A DNA stretch of 64,000 bases from Blastomonas fulva (GTDB taxonomy: Bacteria; Pseudomonadota; Alphaproteobacteria; Sphingomonadales; Sphingomonadaceae), in NCBI RefSeq assembly GCF_003431825.1, contig NZ_CP020083.1:558001-622000 (forward strand), in the 5' to 3' direction. Shown here piece after piece: positions 37,128-46,365 of the stretch. The stretch's first letter is position 1; each line of letters starts with the position of its first letter. The position numbers were made by a program, and so were the translations under genes. The notes beneath the pieces are model-generated. The model ran no database searches and was not told the origin of the DNA. It saw only the letters and a program-made list of their open reading frames with translations.

Positions 37128-39203
37128 TCAGCCGTCCTGAAGCTCGCGCAGCATCGCTGCTGCCTGCGGCCGCTCCGGAAACGCGCCAAGCGCCAGCGAC
37201 GCCCTGAGCGCGCCCACCGCCTGCGCGGTCTTGCCCGCCTCGGCATAGGCCTGCGCCAGATGATAGCGCAGCCAGGGATTGCGCGGATTCTTGGCGCCCG
37301 CCTTTTCGAGCATCTCGACCGCGACCATCGCCTGGCCGCCCTGCCCGGTCAGCGTCAGCCCGCGCATGTGGGTGGCAAGCGTGTTGGCGGGCTGGACGCG
37401 ATAGGCCAGCCGCGCGTCATGCGCGGCGGTGGCCTCATCGCCGCTGCGCAGCCGCGCCAGCGCCAGGTCGGCGAGCAGCAGCGGCTGGTTGTTGCCCAGC
37501 CGCGCGTGCAGCGCGCCCAGCGTCATGATCGCGCCGGGCCAGTTGCCGCGATCGATATAGGCGTTGGCGAGCAATCGCAGCCCACCTGTATTGGCGGGGC
37601 TGTAGCCGACGAACCGCACCAGCAGCGCATCTGCCTCATCGGCGCGGCCGGTTTCGCGCAGCGCCAGCGACAGGCGGCGGACCACGGGTTCGGACAGCCG
37701 GATTTCGGCCGCGCGCCGGTACAGCGGCAGCGCGGCTGCGGCATTGCCCGCAGCAAAGCGCACATCCCCTAGCAGCATCTGCGCATCGGGCACGCCGGGG
37801 TTCGCCTCGGCCAGCGGCTCGGCAAACTCGGCCGCCTGCACAAAGTCGCCATTGGCCACCAGCATGCGGACATAGGGGATCACCGCGCGGGCATCGCGCG
37901 GTGCGGCGCGCGCGGCATCGGCGAGCATCCACGGCTCGTCAGCCTCGGCCAGCCGCACCATCGGCGCGGTATCGGGCTCGGCAGCACGCGCGAGATAATC
38001 GGTCGCCTGTGCCCCCTCGCCGATCGCCTCGAGCGACCGCGCGACCAATGTCAGCAGATAGGCGCTGGTGCCGCCCTGGTTGGACACGCCACGGAATCGC
38101 GCGAGCAATGTCTCGTGCTCGCCTTCGGCATAGAGCGCGCGCGCCAGCAATTCCGAGGCGCGGCGGTTATACGGCTGGGCATCGGCGAGCTTCTCGAACC
38201 GGTCGATCGCCTGGCGATAATTGCCCAGCTGGAACTCGACTACGCCTTCGACCTGCATCACCGCGGGCACACGCTCCAGCGCGCCGCCGGTCTTCTGGAT
38301 CAGGTTGCGCGCCAGGCTGTATTTGCCTGCGCGCGCGGCCAGCACCGCCTGCAGGAAATAGCCGCGCGGATTGTCCGGCTGCAGCGCCACGATCTGCCGC
38401 GCGGCGGCCAGCATGTCGCGCATCCGGCCCATGTCGCCCAGCGTCGCTGCATATTCGCCCAGCACGCTGACATCATTGGGATCGATGCTGAGCGCACGCT
38501 CGAACCAGGGCAGCGATGCGGCCAGTCCATACTGGCTGCGCACCAGCTCGCCGCGCAGCTGCAAGGCGCGAACATTGCCGCCATTCAGCTTGACCGCATG
38601 ATCGGCCGCCTCGACGCCGCCCGCCTGATCGCCCGAAGCGACGCGGAAGCGCGCGATATCGGTCCACAGCATGCTGTCGTCGGGCGCAAATTGCAGTGCG
38701 CGGTCGAACGAGGCGCGCGCGGCATCCATGTTGCCCAGCGCCAGATGCGCGCGGCCCGATGTGCGCGCAGCAAACCCTGCATCGCCCGCCGGCACGGGGC
38801 CTTCGCTAAGCCAGGCGAGCGCGGCATCGGCGCGGCCCTGCAGCAGCAGGGCTTCGGCCATCGGCGCGCGCACGATATCGCGATCGGCGCCCAGTTCGAT
38901 CGCACGGCCGAGCTCGGCTTCGGCGCCGGCGGCATCGAACAGCGACAGGAAAACGCGCGCCTGCGCGATCCGCGCGGCAGGCAGGCGCGGCGCAGCCTTT
39001 ATCGCGTTCATCAGCTCGATCCGCGCGGCGCGGTTGTCGCCGCGCGCGCGATACTCCTCGGCGCGCGCCATCGCCTGACGCGCAGCGCCAAGGTCTTCTG
39101 CCTGCAAGCGCGTGGCCGGACCGCCCAGCATCAGCGCGCAGGCGACCAGCGCCAGCGTCAGCCGGCGGCCAGGACCGGATCGAGGTTCAGCTCTGGATGT
39201 CAT
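37128..39203 (-). CDS. prsT: XrtA/PEP-CTERM-system TPR-repeat protein PrsT
   Basis: 691 aa. An N-terminal hydrophobic segment (LTLALVACALMLGGPATRLQA is the core) acts as a signal peptide, then tandem TPR units cover nearly the whole protein (e.g. ARASFDRALQFAPDDSMLW, AASLPWFERALSIDPNDVSVL). It overlaps the end of prsR by 17 bases and follows prsK and the sugar transferase. That gene order defines the PrsT family beside exosortase A systems. Likely periplasmic, helping exopolysaccharide or PEP-CTERM protein export. Confidence 0.85.
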   Translation of the reverse strand: MTSRAEPRSGPGRRLTLALVACALMLGGPATRLQAEDLGAARQAMARAEEYRARGDNRAARIELMNAIKAAPRLPAARIAQARVFLSLFDAAGAEAELGRAIELGADRDIVRAPMAEALLLQGRADAALAWLSEGPVPAGDAGFAARTSGRAHLALGNMDAARASFDRALQFAPDDSMLWTDIARFRVASGDQAGGVEAADHAVKLNGGNVRALQLRGELVRSQYGLAASLPWFERALSIDPNDVSVLGEYAATLGDMGRMRDMLAAARQIVALQPDNPRGYFLQAVLAARAGKYSLARNLIQKTGGALERVPAVMQVEGVVEFQLGNYRQAIDRFEKLADAQPYNRRASELLARALYAEGEHETLLARFRGVSNQGGTSAYLLTLVARSLEAIGEGAQATDYLARAAEPDTAPMVRLAEADEPWMLADAARAAPRDARAVIPYVRMLVANGDFVQAAEFAEPLAEANPGVPDAQMLLGDVRFAAGNAAAALPLYRRAAEIRLSEPVVRRLSLALRETGRADEADALLVRFVGYSPANTGGLRLLANAYIDRGNWPGAIMTLGALHARLGNNQPLLLADLALARLRSGDEATAAHDARLAYRVQPANTLATHMRGLTLTGQGGQAMVAVEMLEKAGAKNPRNPWLRYHLAQAYAEAGKTAQAVGALRASLALGAFPERPQAAAMLRELQDG

Positions 39204-40596
39204 ATTGCCTGAGCAGATCGTACAATGTCGGCCGGCTGATGCCCAGCAGCTTGGCCGCGCCAGAGATATTGCCCTCGGTCCGCGCCAGCGCGTGGCGGAT
39301 CGCCTTGCGGTCGGCGAGTTCGCGCACCGCCTTGAGGTTGAGGAATTCAGGCGTTTCGGGTTCGGCGCGTTCCAGATCCAGGTCCTCGGCGCGGACCAGC
39401 CGGGTTTCGGCCATGATCACCGCCCGCTTCACCCGGTTTTCCAGCTCGCGCACATTGCCCGGCCAGTGCCAGGCATCGAGCATCTTGAGCGCATCGGGGG
39501 CAAAGCCCTTGACCACCGGGTTCATCTCGGCGGCGAACCTGCCCAGAAAATGCTTGGCGAGCAGCACCGCATCGCCGGGTCGTTCGGCGAGCGCCGGGAT
39601 GGTCACGACGATCTCCGCCAGCCGGTAGAACAGGTCCTCGCGAAAGCGCTCCTCGGCGATCATCTTTTCCAGGTTCTGGTGCGTCGCACAGACCACGCGG
39701 GTGTCCACGGGAATCGCATTGCGCCCACCGACCCGCTCGATCACGCGCTCCTGCAGGAAGCGCAGCAGCTTGACCTGAAGCGGCAGCGGAATGTCGCCGA
39801 CCTCGTCGAGGAACAAAGTGCCGCCCTCGGCCTGTTCGATCTTGCCGATGGTGGTCTTGATCGCGCCGGTAAACGCGCCCTTTTCATGCCCGAACAGTTC
39901 GGATTCGAGCAGGTTTTCGGGAATTGCAGCGCAGTTGATCGCGACAAAGGCCTTGGCCCGGCGGTTGCTCTTCTCGTGCAGACCGCGCGCGAACAGCTCC
40001 TTGCCGGTGCCGCTGGCACCCAGCAGCATCACCGAAACATTGGTGTTGGCGACACGCTCGATCATCCGCGCGGCCTTAACCATCTGCGCATCGGCGGTGA
40101 TCATGCCGCCCAAGACGGTATGGTCGTCGCCCGATTTCTGGCTGAGTCGCGCATTCTCGCGCTCGATCTGCTGGACGTTGAGCGCACGGCGCACGATCAG
40201 CGCGAGATCATCGATCTCCACCGGCTTGCGATAGAAATCATAGGCCCCCTGCGCGATCGCATCGCGCGCGCTCTGCCGCTCGCCATGGCCTGAGGCGATG
40301 ATCACCTTGGTGTCGGGCTTGAGCCGCAGGATCTCCGCCAGCGTGGCAAAGCCTTCGCTGACGCCATCGGGATCGGGCGGCAGGCCGAGGTCGAGCGTGA
40401 CGACATCGGGCTCCTCGTAGCGCAGCAGGTCGATCGCGCTTGCGCGATCGCTGGCGCACAGCACCTCGAAATCGTCGAACGCCCATTTGAGCTGGCGCTG
40501 CAGGCCGACATCGTCCTCGACCACCAGCAGTCGCGGCAGCCTGGGCTGGCCCCTGCCGCCGCCGTTGAGCGCTGGATTGGGGGTGAGGTCATTCAT
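39187..40596 (-). CDS. prsR: PEP-CTERM-system sigma-54-dependent response regulator PrsR
   Basis: 469 aa. Receiver domain with phospho-acceptor Asp69 (VVTLDLGLPP), AAA+ domain with Walker A GASGTGKELFAR and the sigma-54 contact loop GAFTGA, and a C-terminal Fis-type helix-turn-helix (ISGAAKLLGISRPTLYDLL). It is two bases downstream of the prsK stop. In other bacteria PrsR activates PEP-CTERM genes from sigma-54 promoters (known); no such promoter was found in this window. Confidence 0.93.
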   Translation of the reverse strand: MNDLTPNPALNGGGRGQPRLPRLLVVEDDVGLQRQLKWAFDDFEVLCASDRASAIDLLRYEEPDVVTLDLGLPPDPDGVSEGFATLAEILRLKPDTKVIIASGHGERQSARDAIAQGAYDFYRKPVEIDDLALIVRRALNVQQIERENARLSQKSGDDHTVLGGMITADAQMVKAARMIERVANTNVSVMLLGASGTGKELFARGLHEKSNRRAKAFVAINCAAIPENLLESELFGHEKGAFTGAIKTTIGKIEQAEGGTLFLDEVGDIPLPLQVKLLRFLQERVIERVGGRNAIPVDTRVVCATHQNLEKMIAEERFREDLFYRLAEIVVTIPALAERPGDAVLLAKHFLGRFAAEMNPVVKGFAPDALKMLDAWHWPGNVRELENRVKRAVIMAETRLVRAEDLDLERAEPETPEFLNLKAVRELADRKAIRHALARTEGNISGAAKLLGISRPTLYDLLRQYDIQS

Positions 40597-40598
40597 TG

Positions 40599-42719
40599 TC
40601 AGATTACCTTTGCAGCCAGGTGCGGCTCTTCGGCCCCGCCCTGGTCATTCTCTATCCGGGTGGCGAGCGGCAGGTGAACGGTGAACCGGCTGCCCTCGCC
40701 TTCGCGGCTTTCCACCTCGATCCGGCCATGCATCGCTTCCACCAGCAGCCGCGCCTCATAGGCGCCAATGCCAAAGCCATCCGCCTTGCTCGAGATGAAC
40801 GGCTTGAACAGTTTGGCGCGGACGAACTCAGCAGACATTCCCGCCCCATGGTCGACGATCTCGATCACCCCGTTGAGGCCGTCGCGCGACAGGCTGACAT
40901 ACACCGGGCTTTCAGGCTCGCTGGCGTCGATCGCGTTCTGGATCAGATGGCCCAGCACCTGTTCGAGCTGGACGGGATCGGCCATCAGCGTCATGCGCGG
41001 CGCACTGCTGGCGACGAGCTTGTGGCCCTGGGCCTTGTCGGCGATGACCGCGCGCACGATGCGTTCAGCATCGATCGCGCGGATGCCGTCCCCGGTCGAT
41101 CGCGCATAGCCGGTGAGGCGGCGGATCAGCGTGTTCATCTTGCCGACCGAGTTCTGCAGCGTCGCAATCATGTCGGCGCGGAATTCGGGGTTGTCGGCAT
41201 GCCGCTCGGCATTGCGCGCGACCAGGCTCAATTGGCTGACCAGGTTCTTAATGTCGTGCATCACGAAGGCCATGCGGCGGTTGAACTCGTCGAACTGGTC
41301 CGCCTCGCGCAAGGCTTCCTGGCTGCGCGCCTCGGCAAGATAGCTCGCCAGCTGCCGCCCGACGAGGCGCAGCAGATCAAGATCCTCCCAGTCGAGCTGC
41401 CGCTCAATCAGCGGGCGCGACAGCACCACGAGCCCGGCCAGCCTGTCGAAATGCACCAGCGGCACGATCGCCCACGCATTGCTTTCGGCGATCACCCAGT
41501 CGGGGATCGCGCGCCGGTCGGTCAGCGTGTCCTTGCCTGAGCGCAGCGCGTCGAGCTCGACGATGCGGCCCGTCGCCTGGAAATAGCCGATCGTGCCTGC
41601 GGTGCACGCCTGCGCAGGGACATCGGCAGTGGGCCAGTTGAACCGCGCCTGCAGCTGCAGCCGTCCGCCCTCGGTGGGGGCGAGCAGCAGCCCCGCCGGG
41701 CTGTCGCTGATATCGGCCGCCGCCTTGATCACGCGTTCGTGGAACGGCGCGGTGCCATCGCCGGGCCTTCCGATGGTTTCGGTAAAGCGGATCCATTCGG
41801 CGCGGTAATCATAACGGTGCTGGAAGAAATGCTTGGTCGCCTTGACCTTGAACCAGGCACGGAAGCGGTCCGACGGCAGCAAGGCCAGCGCAGCGAGCGA
41901 CATGCCCAGCACCAGCAGCAGCTGGGCGCCCGAGGCCACCGTCCCGCCGACCGACCGCAGCATCTGCGCGACCGCGATCATCGTCACCAGATAGCCCAGA
42001 ATCGCGAACACCGAGAGCGAGCGATAGGCGACCTTGCGCGACAAGGTGAGCTTCCACCCGCCCGGGCGGTTGGCCGCGAGCGCGAAGAACGGCACCGCCA
42101 GGATCATCATCACTCCGCGCAGCGCCACCAGATCCGCAGGCAGGGCGCGGCCCAGATAACCCACGGTATAGAGGTTGAGATCGTACAGCCACATCGCGGC
42201 AAGCGCAGTCAGCGGCAGGCGCAGGCTGGCGCGGGTCTCGGCATCGGCAACCGAATAGAGATTGTTCGCCAGAACCAGCGCGCCGACGACGAAGATCATC
42301 CGCAGCAGCATCGCGGCGGAATAGCCGAGCTCGTCGAGCTGCGGCACGCCCCGGTTGGCGACATGCCAGACATCGACCAGAGGCTGGGCGACCAGCACCA
42401 CGACGAGCACCATGTACACGGCCGTGACCGTGCGCGGCTGCGCGCGGGCGGAGCGGACCATCTGGAACAGGAACGCCAGCCAGGCAAGGTTGCGCATCGT
42501 CTCGCCCAGCCCGGCAATGGCATGGTTCCCGCCCATGCTGGCTGCGGCAAAGGCCCACAGGCTGGTCGCCAGCAGCGCCAGCAGCAGCGCGGCATCACCG
42601 AGCGAGGGGCGCGTATCGCGCAGGCCCGCCCAGCGCCGCAACAGCCAGGCCGCCACCAGCATGGTCAGCGCCGCTGCGGCGGAATGGCCCCAGAGCCCTA
42701 TGTCATGCCAGTTGGCCAT
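40599..42719 (-). CDS. prsK: PEP-CTERM-system membrane histidine kinase PrsK
   Basis: 706 aa. The N-terminal half has about nine to ten membrane helices. A GAF-like region follows (around ISDSPAGLLLAPTEGG), then the kinase core: H box FVMHDIKNLVSQ, N box GHLIQNAIDAS and G boxes VDHGAGM and GFGIGAYEA. Cognate sensor of PrsR. It begins 4 bases after the sugar transferase stop. The signal sensed is unknown. Confidence 0.92.
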   Translation of the reverse strand: MANWHDIGLWGHSAAAALTMLVAAWLLRRWAGLRDTRPSLGDAALLLALLATSLWAFAAASMGGNHAIAGLGETMRNLAWLAFLFQMVRSARAQPRTVTAVYMVLVVVLVAQPLVDVWHVANRGVPQLDELGYSAAMLLRMIFVVGALVLANNLYSVADAETRASLRLPLTALAAMWLYDLNLYTVGYLGRALPADLVALRGVMMILAVPFFALAANRPGGWKLTLSRKVAYRSLSVFAILGYLVTMIAVAQMLRSVGGTVASGAQLLLVLGMSLAALALLPSDRFRAWFKVKATKHFFQHRYDYRAEWIRFTETIGRPGDGTAPFHERVIKAAADISDSPAGLLLAPTEGGRLQLQARFNWPTADVPAQACTAGTIGYFQATGRIVELDALRSGKDTLTDRRAIPDWVIAESNAWAIVPLVHFDRLAGLVVLSRPLIERQLDWEDLDLLRLVGRQLASYLAEARSQEALREADQFDEFNRRMAFVMHDIKNLVSQLSLVARNAERHADNPEFRADMIATLQNSVGKMNTLIRRLTGYARSTGDGIRAIDAERIVRAVIADKAQGHKLVASSAPRMTLMADPVQLEQVLGHLIQNAIDASEPESPVYVSLSRDGLNGVIEIVDHGAGMSAEFVRAKLFKPFISSKADGFGIGAYEARLLVEAMHGRIEVESREGEGSRFTVHLPLATRIENDQGGAEEPHLAAKVI

Positions 42720-42723
42720 CGGT

Positions 42724-44109
42724 TCAACGCGCGCCGTCCGGCCACAGCACCACCCGCAGCGTCTGCAGGATGATCAGCAGATCGAGAAACGGGGTATAGT
42801 TCTTGGCATAATACAGGTCGTATTCGAGCTTGTGCCGCGAATCCTCGACCGAGGCGCCATAGGGATAATTGATCTGCGCCCAGCCGGTGATGCCCGGCTT
42901 CACCATGTGCCGCTCGTTGTAATAGCGCATCTGGGTTTCCAGGCTGGCCACGAACTCGGGCCGTTCGGGGCGCGGGCCGACAAAGCTCATGTCGCCCTTG
43001 AGCACGCTCCACGCCTGGGGCAGCTCATCGATCCGCACCTTGCGGATGAAACGCCCCAATCGCGTGACGCGCGGATCGTTCTTCTGCGCCCATTGCGCGC
43101 CATCGACCTCGGCATCGATCCGCATCGAGCGCAGCTTGATGATTTCGAATGGCTGGCCATAGAGCCCGACGCGTTCCTGCTTGAAGAACGCAGGCCCCTT
43201 GCTGTCGAGCTTCACCAGCAGCGCGAAGAGCAGGATGATCGGCGCGGTCAGCGCGAGCAGGATGGAGCTGACGACCAGATCGAACAGCCGCTTGGCGATC
43301 GTCGAAATGCGCCGTCCTGCGGAAAATCCGTCGGAAAAGATCAGCCAGCTGGGATTGACGGTGTCGAGATCGACGCGGCCCGTCTCGCGCTCCAGAAACG
43401 TCGACAGATCGTTGACATGCACGCCTGTGGTCTTGATCCTGAGCAGGTCGTTGACCGGGAGCGCGTTGCGCCGCTCCTCGAGCGCCAGCACCACCTCGGT
43501 GACGTTGAGATTCTCGACATGCTTGGCGAGGTTCTTGATCGCATCGCGGTTGATCGCTTCCTCGACCACCAGCGCGCCATCGTTCATCGCGACGAAGCCG
43601 ACCAGCACGAAACCGGCGTCGGGTCGGTCGGCCAGATCCTGCACCCGCTGCGCGCGCTTGCCTGCGCCCAGCACCATCAACCGGCGCTTGAACGCGGTGG
43701 TGCCCAGCAACCCGCCCAGCAGGATGCGAATGCCGATCAGGAACAGGATCGACAGGCCCATCGCGTACAGGCTGTTCGATCGCCACAGGGTGGCTCCGGG
43801 CAGGATGAAATAGGTGACCGAGAGGAAGATCACGCCCAGCGAGACCGCCACCAGCAGCCGCGCCGCGGCAAAGCGGATCGATTGCAGCGCATCGGGTCCA
43901 TAGACCCCGACCGCGATCATCGCCATGTGGACGAGCAGCGCGAAGGTGATGATCGGCATCGGCCGCTGCGAGAGCGGCTCGATGTCCATCCCGATCTCGT
44001 GCGCGCGCCAAACCCAGCCGATTTCGGCCGCGAGACCCAGCAGCGCGAGGTCGAAGAAGCCGAGCAACAGCACCGCGTGCGGCACGTAATGTTTGAAGAG
44101 CCTGAACAT
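42724..44109 (-). CDS. XrtA/PEP-CTERM-system sugar transferase (TIGR03013-type undecaprenyl-phosphate glycosyltransferase)
   Basis: 461 aa. About five membrane helices, a CoA-binding-like linker (LMVLGAGKRAQRVQDLADR), then the bacterial sugar transferase domain: KRLFDLVVSS, KQERVGLYGQPFEIIKLRSM, DELPQAWSVLKGDMSFVGPRP (catalytic region), PGITGWAQINYPYG. It starts polysaccharide synthesis by moving a sugar-1-phosphate to undecaprenyl phosphate. First gene of the four-gene prs block. Confidence 0.92.
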   Translation of the reverse strand: MFRLFKHYVPHAVLLLGFFDLALLGLAAEIGWVWRAHEIGMDIEPLSQRPMPIITFALLVHMAMIAVGVYGPDALQSIRFAAARLLVAVSLGVIFLSVTYFILPGATLWRSNSLYAMGLSILFLIGIRILLGGLLGTTAFKRRLMVLGAGKRAQRVQDLADRPDAGFVLVGFVAMNDGALVVEEAINRDAIKNLAKHVENLNVTEVVLALEERRNALPVNDLLRIKTTGVHVNDLSTFLERETGRVDLDTVNPSWLIFSDGFSAGRRISTIAKRLFDLVVSSILLALTAPIILLFALLVKLDSKGPAFFKQERVGLYGQPFEIIKLRSMRIDAEVDGAQWAQKNDPRVTRLGRFIRKVRIDELPQAWSVLKGDMSFVGPRPERPEFVASLETQMRYYNERHMVKPGITGWAQINYPYGASVEDSRHKLEYDLYYAKNYTPFLDLLIILQTLRVVLWPDGAR

Positions 44110-44248
44110 GGCTGCGGCTATAGCCGGTCAGTCGTGAAGTGTCGGTTAATTTTACAGCCGCAACTGGGCCATCGCCGCTGATTTTCGATCAAAGTGTCAA
44201 AGGTCTTTACGCCTTTTGTGCCGGACCTGCTGCCTGGCGTGCAGGAGA

Positions 44249-44264
44249 ACGGGCCTGCGCCCGT
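44249..44264 (-). terminator. small hairpin downstream of the 99-aa membrane protein gene
   Basis: ACGGGC (44249-44254) pairs with GCCCGT (44259-44264). It lies 23 bases beyond the stop of the minus-strand gene at 44288; no long T-run follows. The rest of the 44110-44248 gap shows no confident promoter. Confidence 0.35.
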
Positions 44265-44287
44265 GCCCCGCAACGGCTGTATTCGGC

Positions 44288-44587
44288 TTACTCCCCGATC
44301 TTCTGTGCGGCTTCCTGCGCGGCATCGCCGACCTTCTGCGCGGCGTTGCCGACCTCTCCGGCGGCGCCAGCCACCGCATCGGTGCGAACTTCCCCCTGCT
44401 TCATGAACTGGAACGCGAAGAACCCGCCTACCACCAGCACCAGCAGCACCAGCGCCATCATGATGCCCGATCCGCCACCCGAGCGGCTTTCGATGACGGT
44501 GGTGTGGGTCTGTGCCGGCGCGGGGGCCGCTGTGCCCGGTGCGGGCTGTTCGGTCACGATGGTTTCGGTGCGATCGGTCGGTGTCAT
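44288..44587 (-). CDS. small single-span membrane protein, unknown family
   Basis: 99 aa. A Pro/Ala/Thr-rich N-terminal 40 residues with no signal peptide, one membrane helix (IMMALVLLVLVVGGFFAFQFM, residues ~42-62), then an Ala/Gly helix with repeats (VGNAAQKVGDAAQEAAQKIG) that could pair as an amphipathic coil. Topology is probably cytoplasmic N-terminus and periplasmic tail. Family not recognised. It stands alone between the prs block and the regulator gene. Confidence 0.6.
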   Translation of the reverse strand: MTPTDRTETIVTEQPAPGTAAPAPAQTHTTVIESRSGGGSGIMMALVLLVLVVGGFFAFQFMKQGEVRTDAVAGAAGEVGNAAQKVGDAAQEAAQKIGE

Positions 44588-44665
44588 AGCATATCCCCAA
44601 ACACGTGATGTGTGGGGCGCTTACGTGCCGGACAGCAGTAGGTTCCGTCCGCCGGAGCCTGACGG

Positions 44666-46063
44666 TCAGTCGGTGACGAAGTCGAAGGGCGTGACCCCGC
44701 GTTCGCGATCGTCGAATTTGAGCCGGATCCCGAGCGGCGGCTTGGAGCGCTGCGGGCAATCGCCGCGCTTGCACATCGCGCAGCCCGGTCCGATCCGCGT
44801 CGCGCCGGCCGCGCTCAGGTCCAGCCCGCGCGCATAGCACAACGTCGCTGCCTGATCGATCGCGACGCCCAGCCCGATCGCGAATTCCGCCGTGGTGCCG
44901 CCCGCGCCATAGCCCGCGCCCTGCACGCTGCGCGCCAGCGTCAGCCAGCGGCTGGCATCTTCCAGCTCGACCAGTTGCACCTGCACCTGGCTGGGGCGCG
45001 AAAAGGCCTGGTGCAGGTGCCACAGGGGGCAGGTCACCTCCGTATCGGCGAGCGGGGCGCGGTTGGCGCCGCCAAAGCGCTTCGAGACTTGGCCGGCGCG
45101 ATCGACCCGGACCATGAAGAAGCCGAGGCCCCGCTGGCCGACGCGCTGCAGCGTGGTCAGCCGGTGCGCGACATGCTCGAACCCCGCGCCGAAGCGCCGC
45201 TGAAGCAGCAGCATGTCATAGCCCGATTGCTCGCACGCGCGCAGGAACCGGCCATAGGGCATCATCAGCGCTGCGGCAAAATAGCTGAAGATATGCCGCT
45301 GGTAGAGGCGCTCGGCGGTGCGATCGCCGAACTGCGCGCCTGCGACCAGCGCATTGACATCGGCGCGGTATTCGAGCTGACCGAGCAGATAGGCCGCCTG
45401 GAAAGTGCGCGAGGCCATGTCGAGCATTTCGGACAACTGCAGCTGCCGGGCATGCAGGTCGAGCCGCCGCAGCCGCCCGGGCATCACGTTTTCGGGCAGG
45501 ATGCGGATCGCCAGCTGGTGCTTGGTGCGCAGCCGCTCGGCGATCGCGGAATACAGATCGCCGCTCTGCAGCCGCAGGGCATCGGCCAGTTCCTCGGCGG
45601 CGTGATCGAGATCGGCGAAATGGTTGCGCCAGCGTTCGATTTCGCTTCGCACCCGCGCCACCGGATCATCGACCGCGCCCGCCACGGGACCTGCGCCAGC
45701 CCCGCCCTGCACCCGGTCGAACAACCGCGCGAACGCGGCTGCGGTGCCCGGCGAGGACACCAGCCAGTCCTCGATCTCGCCAGGCTCGATCCCCAGATCG
45801 GCAAAGGCAGGGTCGGCGAGCCGCCGCCGCATCGGCCCCAGACCGCCGCCCGGCTCGTCGCCGGTGAGATCGCGCGGATCGACATCGAACCGCTCGGCCA
45901 GCGCCAGCATAAGCCGCGCGCTGACCGGGCGCAGGTTGCGTTCGAGCAGGTTGAGGTAGCTGGGCGAGATGTCCAGCCGCTCGGCCATCGCGGCCTGGGT
46001 GAGACCGGCATTGCGGCGCAGACGGCGGAGCGCGGGGCCCGCGTGAAGGGAGGCATCGACCAT
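44666..46063 (-). CDS. XRE-family regulator with ImmA/IrrE-like and ScfR/RamB-type C-terminal domain
   Basis: 465 aa from ATG 46063 (MVDASLHAG), taken because the helix-turn-helix begins just after it; a longer open frame lies upstream. HTH: GLTQAAMAERLDISPSYLNLLERN (residues ~20-43, core cited). The middle has the ImmA/IrrE-like region without a HExxH motif. The C-terminus has the Cys-rich DUF2083 part (GCAMCKRGDCPQR). Related proteins control glyoxylate bypass or propionate genes via acyl-CoA sensing (RamB, ScfR); here no target gene is adjacent. Candidate GTGACA-type sites lie upstream. Confidence 0.8.
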   Translation of the reverse strand: MVDASLHAGPALRRLRRNAGLTQAAMAERLDISPSYLNLLERNLRPVSARLMLALAERFDVDPRDLTGDEPGGGLGPMRRRLADPAFADLGIEPGEIEDWLVSSPGTAAAFARLFDRVQGGAGAGPVAGAVDDPVARVRSEIERWRNHFADLDHAAEELADALRLQSGDLYSAIAERLRTKHQLAIRILPENVMPGRLRRLDLHARQLQLSEMLDMASRTFQAAYLLGQLEYRADVNALVAGAQFGDRTAERLYQRHIFSYFAAALMMPYGRFLRACEQSGYDMLLLQRRFGAGFEHVAHRLTTLQRVGQRGLGFFMVRVDRAGQVSKRFGGANRAPLADTEVTCPLWHLHQAFSRPSQVQVQLVELEDASRWLTLARSVQGAGYGAGGTTAEFAIGLGVAIDQAATLCYARGLDLSAAGATRIGPGCAMCKRGDCPQRSKPPLGIRLKFDDRERGVTPFDFVTD

Positions 46064-46083
46064 CCGAAAAGCGTGTAATAATC

Positions 46084-46156
46084 GTGACAAAATGACAAGC
46101 CGAAACCCGGATATGGTCGCAATATTCGCGATTTTTCTGTCAATTTGTAGTGTCAC
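46084..46156. promoter_or_regulatory. inverted GTGACA-type sites upstream of the XRE regulator
   Basis: GTGACAAAATGACA (46084-46097) and its opposed relative ending TGTCAATTTGTAGTGTCAC (46138-46156) share GTGACA and AAATTGACA-like parts in inverted orientation, about 40 bases apart. They flank an A/T-rich region that could hold promoters for both the regulator and the RNA candidate on the plus strand. An autoregulatory operator is an inference. Confidence 0.4.
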
Positions 46157-46365
46157 CTTGCGCGGGCACAGCTAGGGGTTTGGGCGAGACACGCGGTGGC
46201 CAAGACATAGCAGGAGAGGATGGGGGTGAGCGGGGCAACCCCGCCACCCTTGCTTGCCCAGACCGGCCCCGCGATGCCCGCCCCTTTGCCCGCCCTTGCC
46301 CGGGCCCGAGCTTTCCTGGGGAGGAAAGACATGCCGCCGGTGGCCCTGCCTCCGGCGGCATTTTC
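46157..46365 (+). ncRNA. candidate structured small RNA ending in a strong terminator
   Basis: This is the only gap over 300 bases in the window (46064-46456). Visible elements: GCGGGCA (46162-46168) can pair with TGCCCGC (46275-46281), enclosing TGGGC (46181-46185)/GCCCA (46256-46260) and a hairpin GGGTG-A-GCGGGG / CCCCGC-CACCC (46224-46249). Then CTTTCC/GGAAAG (46311-46328) and a terminator. No convincing protein covers it: the 49-aa frame at 46220 is low-complexity. It is not the SRP RNA, tmRNA or RNase P by their conserved sequences. Function unknown. Confidence 0.4.
46331..46364 (+). terminator. strong Rho-independent terminator
   Basis: ATGCCGCCGG (46331-46340) pairs perfectly with CCGGCGGCAT (46352-46361) and is followed by TTT. 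No annotated plus-strand gene lies just upstream, which is the main reason for proposing a small RNA here. Confidence 0.85.

Noticed and set aside
39112..40293. Plus-strand open frame of 393 codons opposite prsR and prsT
   Set aside because: Antisense to two clear genes, with no recognisable domain.
46157..46365. Identification of the RNA candidate as SRP RNA, RNase P RNA or tmRNA
   Set aside because: The conserved SRP apical sequence, the RNase P core pieces and a tmRNA tag are absent. 6S RNA could not be confirmed or excluded by reading alone, so no name is given.
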